Source: Pratylenchus scribneri
Lineage: Eukaryota; Nematoda; Chromadorea; Rhabditida; Pratylenchidae
Assembly: GCA_030063045.1 (NCBI GenBank)
Contig: JAQSEB010000023.1
Coordinates: forward strand, 2,852,001 to 2,916,000
DNA length: 64,000 nt
Direction of reading: 5' to 3'
Shown here: positions 49,459-60,900 of the stretch, piece after piece
Layout: each line of letters starts with the position of its first letter
Numbering within the stretch: position 1 is the first letter of the stretch
Notes under the pieces: model-generated
Database searches by the model: none
Told to the model about the DNA's origin: nothing
What the model saw: only the letters and a program-made list of their open reading frames with translations
Position numbers and translations under genes: made by a program

Positions 49459-49705
49459 ATGCCCAAAATTGTCCAAATTTTCTTCATTATTGCATTGATT
49501 TCGATTCAAGTAAAAGTGAAATTTAAATATAATCGCTATTCAAATAAAGATGGCCAGAGGGCAAGAAGCGGATTCTGGAGCATTTTGGATGAATCCAGTG
49601 TCCATTGGTAGCCCAAATATTTTGCCATTGAAGGATTTGACGAACATTGATTTTGCCAATTTATTCGGAGGAATTGGTGGAGGAAAGAGGAGGAGGAGAA
49701 AATGA
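49459..49705 (+). CDS. Small secreted basic-tailed peptide precursor (68 aa)
   Basis: Two exons (49459-49509 and 49550-49705) around a 40-base GT-AG intron. The signal peptide is MPKIVQIFFIIALISIQ, then MARGQ, with the likely cut after it. The mature part is short and cysteine-free: EADSGAFWMNPVSIGSPNIL and DLTNIDFANLFGGIGGG, then a KRRRRK end. Gly-Gly-Gly before Lys-Arg would suit prohormone-convertase cleavage and C-terminal amidation, so a neuropeptide-like precursor is possible, as is a nuclear-localised secreted effector. Neither is proven. The start closely resembles the small secreted protein at 6590. Confidence 0.75.
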
Positions 49706-49798
49706 ATATTATCGGGAAAAAAATAATGGCAAAATGAATTGAGGATGAGCAAATTGGCCGATGGAATTATTTACATTTAAAATATTATTTAAATAAAT

Positions 49799-52700
49799 TC
49801 ATTCCCTCCATTTGGATAAATCAATTCGGGGAATTAATCTACAATTTGTTGGATTCCCTCCGGCAAAAGGCAGTGAAAATGCCTGCAAAGGGACTTCCTC
49901 AATTCGATCCCCATTATCGCAAAGAATTCTGGCCAAACTAAATTTTAAAAGGAATTCCATTTAAAGAATTGATTAATTTTGCCTGCTTTTTTTGATTTCG
50001 GCCAATTGGGATTCCGTAAAAATGCCCGGATTTTCAAAGTAAAATCTGAAAAATGAGTGAATCATATAAAAGGGAGGAAGAAGGTTAAAGCATAAATTAT
50101 TATTAAATGGCCATATTATTTGGCCTATTATGGCATTTCTTCCCTTTTCTTTTAATCCATTAAATAAATGTCAAAACTTGCCTGTCCCCATCTCTGAGTC
50201 TCTTAAATTGGTCGCCAATTATGCAAGCAAATGTTTGGCCCACTAATCCGCCCAAAACATGCTCTTCCAACATTCCACCCAAATAAAAGTCCAAATCATC
50301 TAAAATTCACATTGGAATATTCAAAAATGCCCAAAATTGGACCAATTGAAGGATAAATTGCCTCCAATGTTCGGCCATTTCCCGGTGAGAATTGTTCGAA
50401 TGAGGAAATTGTTGGGAGGCCACAAAATCGACGCAATTTATTAAATGATGGAATTCCATTGTCTCTGCCGCGCATTATATTCAATGAGCCCAAATCAGTG
50501 CTAAAATTCAAGAATAAACAATAACTAAATAACATATGAGCATTTACGTGCCAAACATTCGTTCGGTTATGGATGGTGTCATTTGGGTTGGATTTTTGAT
50601 TGGCCTAAAATTTGGGTTAAAAATAGACAAAAGAGGATGGAGGTGAATGGGACGAACGTATTCCAAAGGCCCCTGAGGATTGGGTCAATTCCGCCTTCAA
50701 AGAGGATTTTTTGCGATTTAAAAACACCTTTAATTGGTGAATATTATTTTGATTTTGATTAATATTGACCATCGGCAAATAGGAAATGACCCGCAAAAAT
50801 TGATTGGCCATTGCCACCCAAACGAGGATATTGTTCCTGAACAATTTTGGAGGGATTAATAATGGACTATGTTTCCCCTGAATTATTCTCTTGGTTGGTT
50901 ATGCCCTATTATTTCCTTCAATGGGAGTAAAAAACTGACCAAAATCATTCCATGCCCAAATCTATAGGCGGATGTGGTGAATTCATTGGAAATTGTTGGA
51001 TCAATCGATGGATCATATGCGGTAAATTTGCCCAATAATTGATTGAAAGTTGAGCCCAAAATTCGGGGCAAAAATTCTCGATAGACGATTGCCTGTATTT
51101 CGGCTCCCGTAATTTTGCGGGCTTCTTGAAAAATTCGATCGCCACTCCAAGCGGAATTCAGTGATTGGAGGGAACGGGCAATTCGATTGTGTTCACGGGC
51201 AAATAAAATGTGCATTGCGGAGAGGCCGAGGAACTGGATGAAATTGTGGGAAATTGATGGAATTTATTTGCGAAATTGGAAGAGCTTAAACCAAATATTT
51301 GGGAAATAATAAAACATTAAATTATTTTTATTTTATTTTGTCATTCAAATGTGAATATTTTGTGTGTGTTTTTCTCTCACCAAATTTGCGCGAACATCCC
51401 CAGCAGTGAATGTAGCGGCACAATTTTGGGCATTTGAACATTTTGACTGGTCAAATGGGAGTACCAACATATTATTGAACAATGACAATTTCAACATCCC
51501 AGTTCGGCCATCTCGAAATTTATGGCTGTCCAATGAATTTGGCCAAAAATTTAAATTAATTTTTATATTCCTCACAGATCTTTGCTGGAGGAGCCATAAA
51601 TTTGTGATCCATCAATGAATGCCGTATTCTCATTCAATTGTTCCCTTGGCCTTCCTGGGCCCATTCCAGTCCCACAAACGGGCGCAGAACGGGCAATTTT
51701 GATGCAACCTTTGTTCTTAAAACTTGAAAAAGACCAAAAATTGGTGATAATTTATTTGGGTGGAAATGGACCTGGCATTTGTATCCTTTTGGCTGATTTT
51801 GACTGGAATACATTTACTTTGGATTGGTTCACAATTTCCGCAATTGGCCGTCGGTTGGAGGGTCTAATAAAGGAATTTTGGATTACTTTTGGTGGAATTG
51901 GGGGGAAATGGACAGTTCTGGCCAGATCATGGGAGAGGAATTGGCCAAATTGCATTAAAAGTGAATTAAATTGTCCATGGGAAATTGATTGGGTGGAGGC
52001 CAACAAAAGACGGGATGCCTCGCGGGGAGAAGGCCTTTGAAGGGCTTAAATGGGAAAGGAATTTGAATTGGAGGAAAAGAAGGAAATATGACAAATTGGT
52101 TCGGAGAAGCCATTCTCATAATCCGGTGGCAAAAGCCTAAATTGAAGATTGGATTTAAATTAAAATTGGATTACCTAAAATAATGGCGAAATGATGCGCC
52201 CAACAAAGGTCTCCTCAAATTGTTGCAAACTCCATCAAAAGTTCGAAATGCCAAATGGAAACAAACTGAATGAGAACAATCGGCAGAAGTCAACTGATGA
52301 ATGAGCCAAAATAGAATTTAATTGAGGAATCTGAAAAACCTCTGGAACACAATTTCCCTTTGCGGCATTGCTAATTTCGTCCAAAGAGAGTGTTTGCCTT
52401 GAGGCAAAATCCTCAATTGGATTCAGAAGGCCAGAAGCCAAAAGTTGTTCAACAACGGCATTTTCTGGCCTCTGCGCAATTGAATCGCAGGTGGACACAG
52501 AATGAGGGGACTTTTGGGCAAAACATTAAATTAAATTAAATGAATTTTGGATTACAAAATTGGAATTGCGAATTGGGGCCGAGGGAGGTGGAGGAGGCAA
52601 AATGGGAGGAGGAGGCGGGGGTGGGGGTGGGGATGGTTGTCGAATTGGGGGAGAGGAGGCCGGCACCAAATTGGGCAAAATTCCATTTGGAGGGCGGCGA

Positions 52701-52936
52701 GATTGGCAAATTCCACAGGAAATTTGGCAATTCAAAGCCATCCAATGGCCATTTCGACGGCATTCACCAAAGAGGGCCCAGGTACGGCAAAGATCTGAAG
52801 GAATAAATGAGGAGGAATATTTTGGACAGATATATTTACGTGAAATGTCGCAACATGGACATTTTGCATTGATGGCATTTTGGCTGGTGATGAGTACGAA
52901 AATGAGAAGAAATGTGGGGGAAATTGAGGTGAACAT
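49799..52936 (-). CDS. Secreted animal haem peroxidase with ShKT domain
   Basis: An extracellular peroxidase of the nematode MLT-7/SKPO type, likely cross-linking cuticle tyrosines. The signal peptide is at 52936 ([18 protein letters not shown]). A Cys-rich ShKT module follows ([20 protein letters not shown], then [10 protein letters not shown]), then a proline-rich linker of PPPPPPPPP type. The peroxidase domain shows [20 protein letters not shown] and [13 protein letters not shown], then [13 protein letters not shown] (distal His), [42 protein letters not shown] (proximal His), [40 protein letters not shown] and [19 protein letters not shown]. The last exon ([14 protein letters not shown] ... 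[12 protein letters not shown]) is reached through a GC-AG intron (49938-49982). The stop is at 49799-49801. Confidence 0.93.
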
Positions 52937-53876
52937 TTCGGATAAGAATATTTAGTGCTGAATAAATGAAATAAATAAATTATTTAAATAATATTTTTGT
53001 TTGTTTTTCAGTCAATATTTTGAATACAAAAAGATGATTTATGATGGCACATTTCCCATTCCCACGCCTTTTTGATTTTATTTTATTTTTCAGTGCAAAT
53101 TGTAAAGTCCCCATTCCAATTTTTGTTATTCCCCGCGGCGTATTTTGTCCCAAATATTTATAAATTTGCCCTTTCAATTGGCAAAATAAAATAACCTCAA
53201 AATTCGGCCCCTCCGGCGGCCATTACAACGTAACCCAATTCAATCGACTCAATTGCCCAACGCCCTATTTTTAGAAGAGGAGAAAATATATTTAAAAAAT
53301 GGGACAAAAAATATTAAAAACATTGAAAAGAGAGAAAAGGATGAATATTTTGGGAAAAATTAATTGAAATGATGGCCAAAAAATATGGCCATAAATAGAA
53401 ATTAACGGATGGGGAAGACTGCGGTTTTTTGAATAGTTGATTTTGTTTAACTAGTTCAAAAGGTACTAAGAACAAAAATGTTTTAAAGAAATTTTGGTTT
53501 TTGGTCAGGCAAATGAAAGAATTTGACCGATTGAGGTTCCATCGACCTTGGGGAACCAAACAAACAACAAAAAACATTCATTCATTTCAACCAAATCCAA
53601 TTCATTTTATTCACATTTCAGACCCAAATGGGCGAAATGAAAAAAAAAACAAATTTATTTTTGGAAAAACATCCAATAAAAGTGATATAAAAAATTGGGA
53701 ATGTTGGCGAATAATTTTCGAATCCTAAGTTTATTTTTATTCCTCAATTCATTGAAATTAAATGAAAATGATGAATTAGTTAATTAAAATTACAATATAA
53801 AAATAAAAATATTACAATAAAAAATATTTTAATATTAAATTCCACTGTAGCGAAAGGAATTTCATTTTTCATTCAT
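52937..53876. other. AT-rich intergenic region
   Basis: Promoter side of the peroxidase and 3' side of the kinase-like gene. Several AT-driven frames have no recognisable motif, and no gene is supported. Confidence 0.45.
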
Positions 53877-55410
53877 TCAAATTGTCATTTCTCGTGCCGT
53901 GTCCTCCAGGAACATTCGGCATCTTTGCAACAATTCTCGTTGATTTTGCTTCCTTTTTTCCTGTTCATTGCCCACAATTGAGTCCATCTCATAATAGAAC
54001 GGGAGGCCATAACAAAGAAACCTTTGAATGGGCCAAATAAATTATATTTTAATGAATAAATTCACATCATTGCGAATGGCATTGCATATTTGAATGCATC
54101 CCTCAATTGGTCCATCGAGAATGGTGCCTGACCACCCATGTATTGGGCCACCGTTTTGGCATAATATTCCAGCAATCGAGGCATATTGGCCCGTCTATAT
54201 CGCCAGATGTATTCAAAACCAACAATCGACACAAATCCGTGCAGGGATTCCCGGAATGGGTAGTTTGCCAATCGATTATGGCACAAAGTTGGTCGGTTGG
54301 ATTTCCTTGGGAATCCTTGAGCCAAAGAATATTTGGGGAATAGAGATCGGCATGAACGATGCTGGCTGGGAATCCGAATTTGGAGCCAGAATAAATCACA
54401 AATTCACAACTTTCGACGGTGAAAAGTGGCAAAACTCGATCGACCAAAGGCCCAAATTTGGGGTCAATCTGCAGGGTGAATGAATGGTCAAATTTAAATA
54501 AATACTAATTATCCAAAATGCTGTAATTATTCCAACATCTCATCCCTTTTAAGTAATCTTATTAAGCTTAAATGAATAATTTAATTTAATCCAGCAAATG
54601 TATTCACCTCTGCCAATCTTTTAGCACCATCGTCCATTCCTCTGATCAAATCCCTGAATGTATCTTCGCCTCCATGTGTGGAAATATGCTTTTCCCATTT
54701 CGGGAATCGCCATGAGGTCGAATGAATTTTGGCCATTTCATTGATTACTTCAAGCACTTGTGCATGGTTCAGTCCCGGCAAAACTGGAATTGTTGTGCCT
54801 TTTGGGGTCAAATCCTCCATCAGAATGAGTCCATCCCGATGCGATGGATGATAATCAGAGCCAAAATAGAATTTCGGTAATCGAAGACTGGGATCAAGTC
54901 GGGAAAAATGTTCATAGAAGTTAATTTCCCTCTGCATTCAAAAATATGTCTTGGGGCCAATTTATTTTTTAAATATTTTACCCGATGTGCCCCCACCAAA
55001 AATTCACAGAGCCATTTCAATTCCGGATCATCCATTGGATTTGATGATTCATCTCCTTCCATATTTTGCAATTTTTTATGTTGAGGACTTGGAACCTTCC
55101 CCCAAAATTGGATTCAAATTAAATTTGCCAATTTTCACCTTCATTATTATTGAAGAGGGCAAATCGATGGATGAATCCTTCCAATGCAAAATTAATCGCA
55201 AAATTTTGGACATGAAAGCATTTCCCTCGGAAATATTCTACAAAAATATGCAAAAATATTTTTGAGGGATTTTAATACTTTTGTTTCGAAACATTCCAAT
55301 TGGCCAATTGGCAATTTTGAATTCAATTTTGAATTATTCCCATTTGTTGTATTTAATTTGTCCAACACAAATTGAATGCTAAATCCGGTTGGCTGGATCA
55401 AATCGACCAT
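53877..55410 (-). CDS. CHK-kinase-like / DUF1679 protein
   Basis: A member of the choline-kinase-like fold family (EcKinase/DUF1679) that is expanded in nematodes and insects; substrates are mostly unknown and may include small hydroxylated metabolites. The start is MVDLIQPTGFSIQFVLDKLN. An N-lobe segment reads REINFYEHFSRLDPSLRLPK, then FGSDYHPSHRDGLILMEDLT. The catalytic loop is ASIVHADLYSPNILW (HxDxxxxN) and the metal-binding part AIIDWQTTHSGNPCTDLCRL. The C-lobe continues YYAKTVAQYMGGQAPFSMDQ and ends MFLEDTAREMTI (stop 53877-53879). The protein has the usual size of the family. The intron after KRLAE uses a normal gtgaat donor and ctgcag acceptor. Confidence 0.87.
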
Positions 55411-56021
55411 TTTTTTCTCAAAAAGAGGAAAAATGAATTTTGGGGATTTGTGAATTGATTTGGAATTATGAATGAGGGAGGGAATGAAAATAGATGGCCC
55501 ATTTTGGTCTGGACAAATTTTTGTTGATATGATTATGATGTACTGCTGTCAGCTAGAGCCTATGAATGAACTACATTTGAAAATAACAATATATTTAACC
55601 AACTAAAGGGAGAAGACGAAATATTTTTCGGTGTCTTTTCCTTATCAACAATAATTTTTGGGACATTTGGCAATAAATAAGGACAAATCACGTCAAAAGT
55701 AGTTTAAGAATGAAATTGAGGGGGCAAAAGAATGAGAATTCAGCATATAGTCATTAAATCTCTCTTTAATTTGATATTAAAATCATCAAAATTAGTTCAA
55801 TTCTTGATTTATAAATCGCGAAAAGTTTGGGAGGGGGCGGGGGTATTAAGTCAAAATTTCCAAAGATAATGGTCCTGCAATGCTGGTTTTGGTGGTTGCG
55901 GAGCCTCCGGGGTCGATTCCAAAATGGCGCAATTAAAAATTTCATTTTAAATTTGAAATTTACTAAAATAAAATATGATTAATTAATCATTTTTAATCTT
56001 TGATTGTAATAAATTTCCAAA
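55411..56021. other. Intergenic region upstream of the CHK gene
   Basis: Largely AT-rich. A GC-richer patch (about 55870-55930) contains a B-box-like GGGTCGATTCC (55910-55920) but no good A box. No gene is seen. Confidence 0.4.
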
Positions 56022-56617
56022 AAAATGTTCAACAATGTGTGTTTTTGCATTCCGGAAAATGTTCGCCAAAATTTTTTTTGCATTCCGGAAAATGTTCGCC
56101 AAACAAAATGTGTTTTTGCATTCCGGAAAATGTTCGCCAAACAAAATGTGTTTTTGCATTCCGGAAAATGTTCGCCAAACAAAATGTGTTTTTGCTTTCC
56201 GGAAAATGTTCGCCAAACAAAATGCGTTTTTGCATTCCGGAAAATGTTCGCCAAAATGTGTTTTCCCTTTCCGGAAAATGTTCGCCAAACAAAATGTGTT
56301 TTCTCTTTCCGGAAAATGTTCGCCAAACAAAATGTGTTTTTGCATTCCGGAAAATGTTCGCCAAACAAAATGTGTTTTTGCTTTCCGGAAAATGTTCGCC
56401 AAAATGTGTTTTTTGCATTTCGGAAAATGTTCGCCAAAATGTGTTTTCCCTTTCCGGAAAATGTTCGCCAAACAAAATGTGTTTTCTCTTTCCGGAAAAT
56501 GTTCGCCAAACAAAATGTGTTTTTGCATTCCGGAAAAAGTTCGCCAAACAAAATGTGTTTTTGCTTTCCGGAAAATGTTCGCCAAAATGTGTTTTTTGCA
56601 TTTCGGAAAATGTTCGC
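56022..56617. repeat. Minisatellite array A2 (TTTCCGGAAAATG family)
   Basis: About 17 tandem units with the same core as array A1 (CCGGAAAATGTTCGCCAAAC) but with linkers of TGCA/TGCT type. Two full copies of a higher-order block occur: the TTTTCCC-linker unit is at 56261 and again at 56444, a 183-base period containing the same order of five linker variants. Short units lack five bases (GCCAAAATG). The array ends about 258 bases beyond the stop codon of the SRT receptor gene. Confidence 0.97.
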
Positions 56618-56874
56618 ATATTGATGTTTGCATATAAGAGAGGGATACTAGAGGAATTAGTTGATTTAATGAATGGGAGAAGGCATATCGAATACGGTAT
56701 TTCGGGAAAGTCATATTTCATTCCGGAAATGTTAGAGCGTAATTGTGTTTCTTTTTCTACAATTGTAAATGAGTTTTTAAATAAATAATTTATAATTAGT
56801 ATGTAAATATACATAAATAAAATAAATATATTGAATAAATCATGATTCATGAATAATTTATAATTTGTCAATTG

Positions 56875-58321
56875 TCATGAATTAACTTGAGGCATTCCAT
56901 CTTTTGCCCCTCCCAATTTTGGGATTGGGACTTCATTCCTTTGAATTGCCAATCTATTTACAAAGACGCCTTTTTTCGATCTAGGCCTCAAATCCATTTT
57001 AATTGGAATGCTAATTTTCGATGTGGATGAATTTGGCAACACTGCCAAACCAATTTGTCCAGCAAAAGAATGCGATGGCTTGGGTAGAATTTTGTTTAGG
57101 AAACAAATTTGTCGGCCAATTTTGAGGCAATCCTTGCGAATACTTTTGTTTATTGCCAAATAAATTATCGGGGGAAACCCTATAAATATGGATTATGGGG
57201 CAAATGAACTGCCGGATTACCATGAATGTTGAGCCAATTGAATGTGGCAAAGACCATCAATGTATCAGTGACTTCCACATATTGCATAAAAAGGTAAAGA
57301 GTGCATCCAAAAGTGTTCATCAGGCCCAAAAGGAAAACTTGCAAAAATACCTTTAAATAAATGTGAAATGTAAAATGATTGGATGAAATTGGCACCAATT
57401 TTTGTAAATTTGTGTTTCCATTATGCGAACTAATTTGTGTATAAAATCGAAGTTTTATATAAAAAGTTGTTAGGAAAATGATGTAAGTGGCAGGGAAGGC
57501 AAAAGAGAGGAAAATGTTATGGATGGCATGGGCATAATTAGTGAACTATTAAATTAAAATAATTAACGAAATATTTATATTTTCACATTAGAATCATCAT
57601 TTTGGGGCATATGTTCACTAATAAATGGATTGAATAGCCAAGTGAAATGAATGGCACTGTAGCAAATTGGAGTGGTGAACAGGAAAATGGCAATGGCATA
57701 AAGGCAAATGGCCAAAATCCAATAAAGACAACGATTCCTTCTGAAAGAAAATGAATTAAAGAATATTTGAATGAAAGGAGGGGACGGACGACCATCAAAG
57801 AATTTGCGCGAAATTTTTGGGGCAATCATTTCCAGGGAACGATTCACGGCCAAAAGCCATTCTGCCCCACTTTCGGCAATCCAAAGTGCTAATAAAATTG
57901 GATTAATTTGTGCGGATATTTTTATCAAATTACCAAGGCCATAGGCCCCAGCAATATAATTGAATGTTGGAAATGTGCAAAATTCGATGCCAAAAATGCC
58001 AAAAATTCCGGTCAAAAATCCACACATCAAAATGGCCATAACATCGATAATTCCAATGAAAAAGAGGAATTTATAGCAGGAATTTTCATGGCTCAGTTTG
58101 TGTAGAGAATAAAGGCAAGGAATATAAAGAAGCTGAAAAAATGGCATTTTGATGATTGAAATTTTTAGATATTTTACTTGATAAATTGAAGCCAGAATGA
58201 GGAGAGAAATTCCAAGGAATGGATGGACCTTTTTTTCATTTTGGTCAACATTTACACCGTGAATTGATGAACAATTATAAATTCGTTCAAATTCAGAATG
58301 ACGAAAAAGCAACAAATTCAT
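56875..58321 (-). CDS. Serpentine chemoreceptor, class T (SRT)
   Basis: A seven-helix chemoreceptor of the nematode SRT family, expected in ciliated sensory neurons. The true ATG is at 58321 (MNLLLFRHSEF), followed by ERIYNCSSI, the family's YxC motif. TM1 and TM2 include HPFLGISLLILASIYQ, LLYIPCLYSLHKLSHENSCY and LFFIGIIDVMAILMCGFLTG. TM3 contains ESGAEWLLAVNRSLEMIAPK. After FFDGRP an intron leads to RNRCLYWILAICLYAIAIFL and TTPICYSAIHFTWLFNPFIS. Later exons give FTNYAHAIHNIFLSFAFPAT, VFLQVFLLGLMNTFGCTLYL and FPPIIYLAINKSIRKDCLKI. The cytoplasmic tail ends GAKDGMPQVNS (stop 56875-56877). Several introns are in frame, so reading through them hides the exon borders. Confidence 0.87.
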
Positions 58322-59198
58322 TTGGGCCAATTTATAGAAAAGAAAATGTAGACAATTAATTAAAAAAATTGAATTTATTTAATATTTAAAATTGCATGAA
58401 TTCCATGAATAATATTAATGTCGGCTGGAATGGAAGAAGCAGCAGGTGGAAAAAGGGAAAATGGCAAATGGAATTAAATGAAACAGATGTTTTGATGATA
58501 TTTTATTCAATTTAAATTAAATTTAATTTACAGCAGTGACGGCATTGGGGTTCATTTATAAAACAGGGGTTGATTTTTGTTGTTGTGCTTTTATTCATCA
58601 AATATAATTTGTAAAAAAATATGGAAAGGAAAAGAAAAGAATCCTTCCAGAGGCTAAATTCAATTTTATTACGGTGATTCTGATTCACTTTCATTGGAAA
58701 ATTTATTCAATTAAGGTGGGGAAAACAATGTGGGTGTTGGGATTTTGTTTTTAAATTAAAAGCCCTATTTTTCTGCAATATTTTTTCCCAAAAATTGGAA
58801 TTAAATCAACTTATAATTATATTAAATAATGGTCACATTTTGAATTGAATTTATCAGAGAAAATTATGAAAAAAATTCATACAATGAATTTTCCATTTGA
58901 TAAAAAAAAATAAATGTAATAAGAGTTGCATTTTCCGGCAAAATGAATGCCGGATTCTCGTCATTTTGCCTAAATGTGATGTGCCAAATTTAATTAAAGA
59001 AGAAAAGATGCCAAAGTAAACATTTGGCTTAATTCCAAATAAAGGAATATTTTCTGAATTGAAGCATTTTTCTAATATAAAACCAAATCTTTAAATAGAA
59101 GCATATCTAAATATTTAAAATTTATCAATTCGCATCTATTAATAAATTTATTTATTTATCCTTCAATTAATTTTATTTCCATTATTTATTTTTATTCA
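58322..59198. other. AT-rich intergenic region
   Basis: Promoter of the SRT gene and 3' region of GALT. No gene-like sequence was found. Confidence 0.45.
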
Positions 59199-60586
59199 TC
59201 ATTTATTCATTCCATTGTTCATTTCCATCATTTTATTCTCAATTCCTTTTATGCCTTTTGGAAGTGTTCCCACTGGGTTTTGAGCATCCGCCCTTTTGAT
59301 TGCCTCTCGCATATTTTGTGCACTCAATTCTGGGTTAATATCACCAATCCATGCGCCCATGGCCGCCTCAGATCCGGCCAAATATTTGAGTTTGTCGGCG
59401 GCACGTCGGGGCGAAGTAATTTGCAGCATAAGGCGGACTTGGTCACGGCGACAATTTACTGGGGCCTGCACAAATTAATGTCAAAATTAAATCACCCAAA
59501 TAATTAATTCACTTGATGCCATGCAGCAATGTAGGGGGTGGGCGAATCGTAAAGAGCATCAACGCCGCGCAAAAGGCGTAAATAGAAAATGGCCAGTTCA
59601 TCGCGTTCTTCCCCAGTGGTTTCCGTAAAATCGGGCACATGTCGATTGGGCAAAACGTGAATTTCGACGGGCCATCTGGCGGCAAATGGCACAAATGCAG
59701 TCCAAAATTGGCCACTCAAAATGATTCTTTCCGATGCTTTTTCCCTCTTAAAATTGACCAAAAATAATGGAGGAAATATTTGGAATCACTTTGAGAATAT
59801 CCTCAAATAGATTTGGCCCATATGAATCCAAGGAACGAAAAAGGGCACAAGTGCGTGGGGTAATGTACGGATAGGCATAGATTTGGCCATGCGGGTGATG
59901 GAGGGTGACGCCGATTACTTCGCCTCTATTCTCGAATGGGAAAACTTGTTGAATATTGGGCAAGGAGGAAAGGACCGCCGTCCGATCAGCCCAACATTCG
60001 ATCACAGTTCGGGCACGGGAAGGGGATAAAGTGCCGAAAGAGCCAGTCCGCTCTGGGCTAAAACAAACAACTTCGCATCGACCAACCTAAAATCAAAATT
60101 ATTCAATTAAATTATATTGAATAAATCCACCGAAAGAAATTCACGGCCCAATCCAATTTGCGTTAATTCCTCCAATCCATGTGGTGCATTGGCATCCTCC
60201 AAATATGGACCAAATGAGGGTGATTTATTCTCGAAAACGGCCACATCATAAAGGCTGGGCACTTCCGAGGGATTTGACTCAGTGGCCGGCGCCAATGGAT
60301 CGAATTCGGGCGGCGGAAGGAAGGCACGATTTTGGCGAGTTACGGCAATGGAAACCGAAAATATTAAAATTAAATTATTTGCCATTTTTATTGCCAATTT
60401 CCCTCAAATTCGGCTCACCCATTCTCCGGTCAATGGATCTTGTCGCATTTTAGCATTTATTGCCCTTGGGATTGGTTCCCTTCGGTCTGGATTTCGATTT
60501 GGCAACAATTTTGTGTCCCCATCGTCATAATAAATTAATTCGCGGCCATCCGAAAGTCGGTGTTCATATTTTTTTATTTGAAGCAT
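59199..60586 (-). CDS. GALT: Galactose-1-phosphate uridylyltransferase (GALT)
   Basis: Leloir-pathway enzyme exchanging UMP between UDP-glucose and galactose 1-phosphate. The start at 60586 gives MLQIKKYEHRLSDGRELIYY, then REPIPRAINAKMRQDPLTGE and AVTRQNRAFLPPPEFDPLAP. Substrate-site segments include YDVAVFENKSPSF, RCEVVCFSPERTGSFGTLS and the active site EVIGVTLHHPHGQIYAYPYI (HPHGQ, catalytic His). The second half of the HIT-like fold has FVPFAARWPVEIHVLPNRHV and PYIAAWHQAPVN, ending GIENKMMEMNNGMNK (stop 59199-59201). All essential motifs are intact. It is a standalone gene in the same orientation as its neighbours. Confidence 0.95.
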
Positions 60587-60900
60587 TTTTCTTTATTTAA
60601 TTCTATTAAATTAAAAATAAAATATATTTATTTCCTTTACTTTTGGCCACTTTAATTCTCTCGCCACCAAAAAACCATGTGAATAATATTGATTTTGTTT
60701 TATTATTCGAGGCAATAATGGAAGGGGGAAATGGGAATTAAATAGTACTAATAAAATATATTCGGACCATCCCCGAATAATTACAATGAAATTGGCCACA
60801 AAAATTGAACACAAAAATTGACAATAAAATGCGATGAATTATTTCATTGAATTTATCAAAGAAAAATATAAATTAAATTGCATTTTATTATTCCACCAAT
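60587..60900. other. Spacer GALT / trypsin-like gene
   Basis: AT-rich sequence between two genes on the same strand; no gene is seen. Confidence 0.4.

Noticed and set aside
52540..52955. Gly-rich plus-strand frames opposite the peroxidase N-terminus
   Set aside because: Shadows of the proline-rich linker and ShKT exon on the other strand.
55979..56871. Open frames of up to about 280 codons across array A2
   Set aside because: Same cause as in array A1; the translated repeats (for example GKCSPNKMCF) have no independent support.
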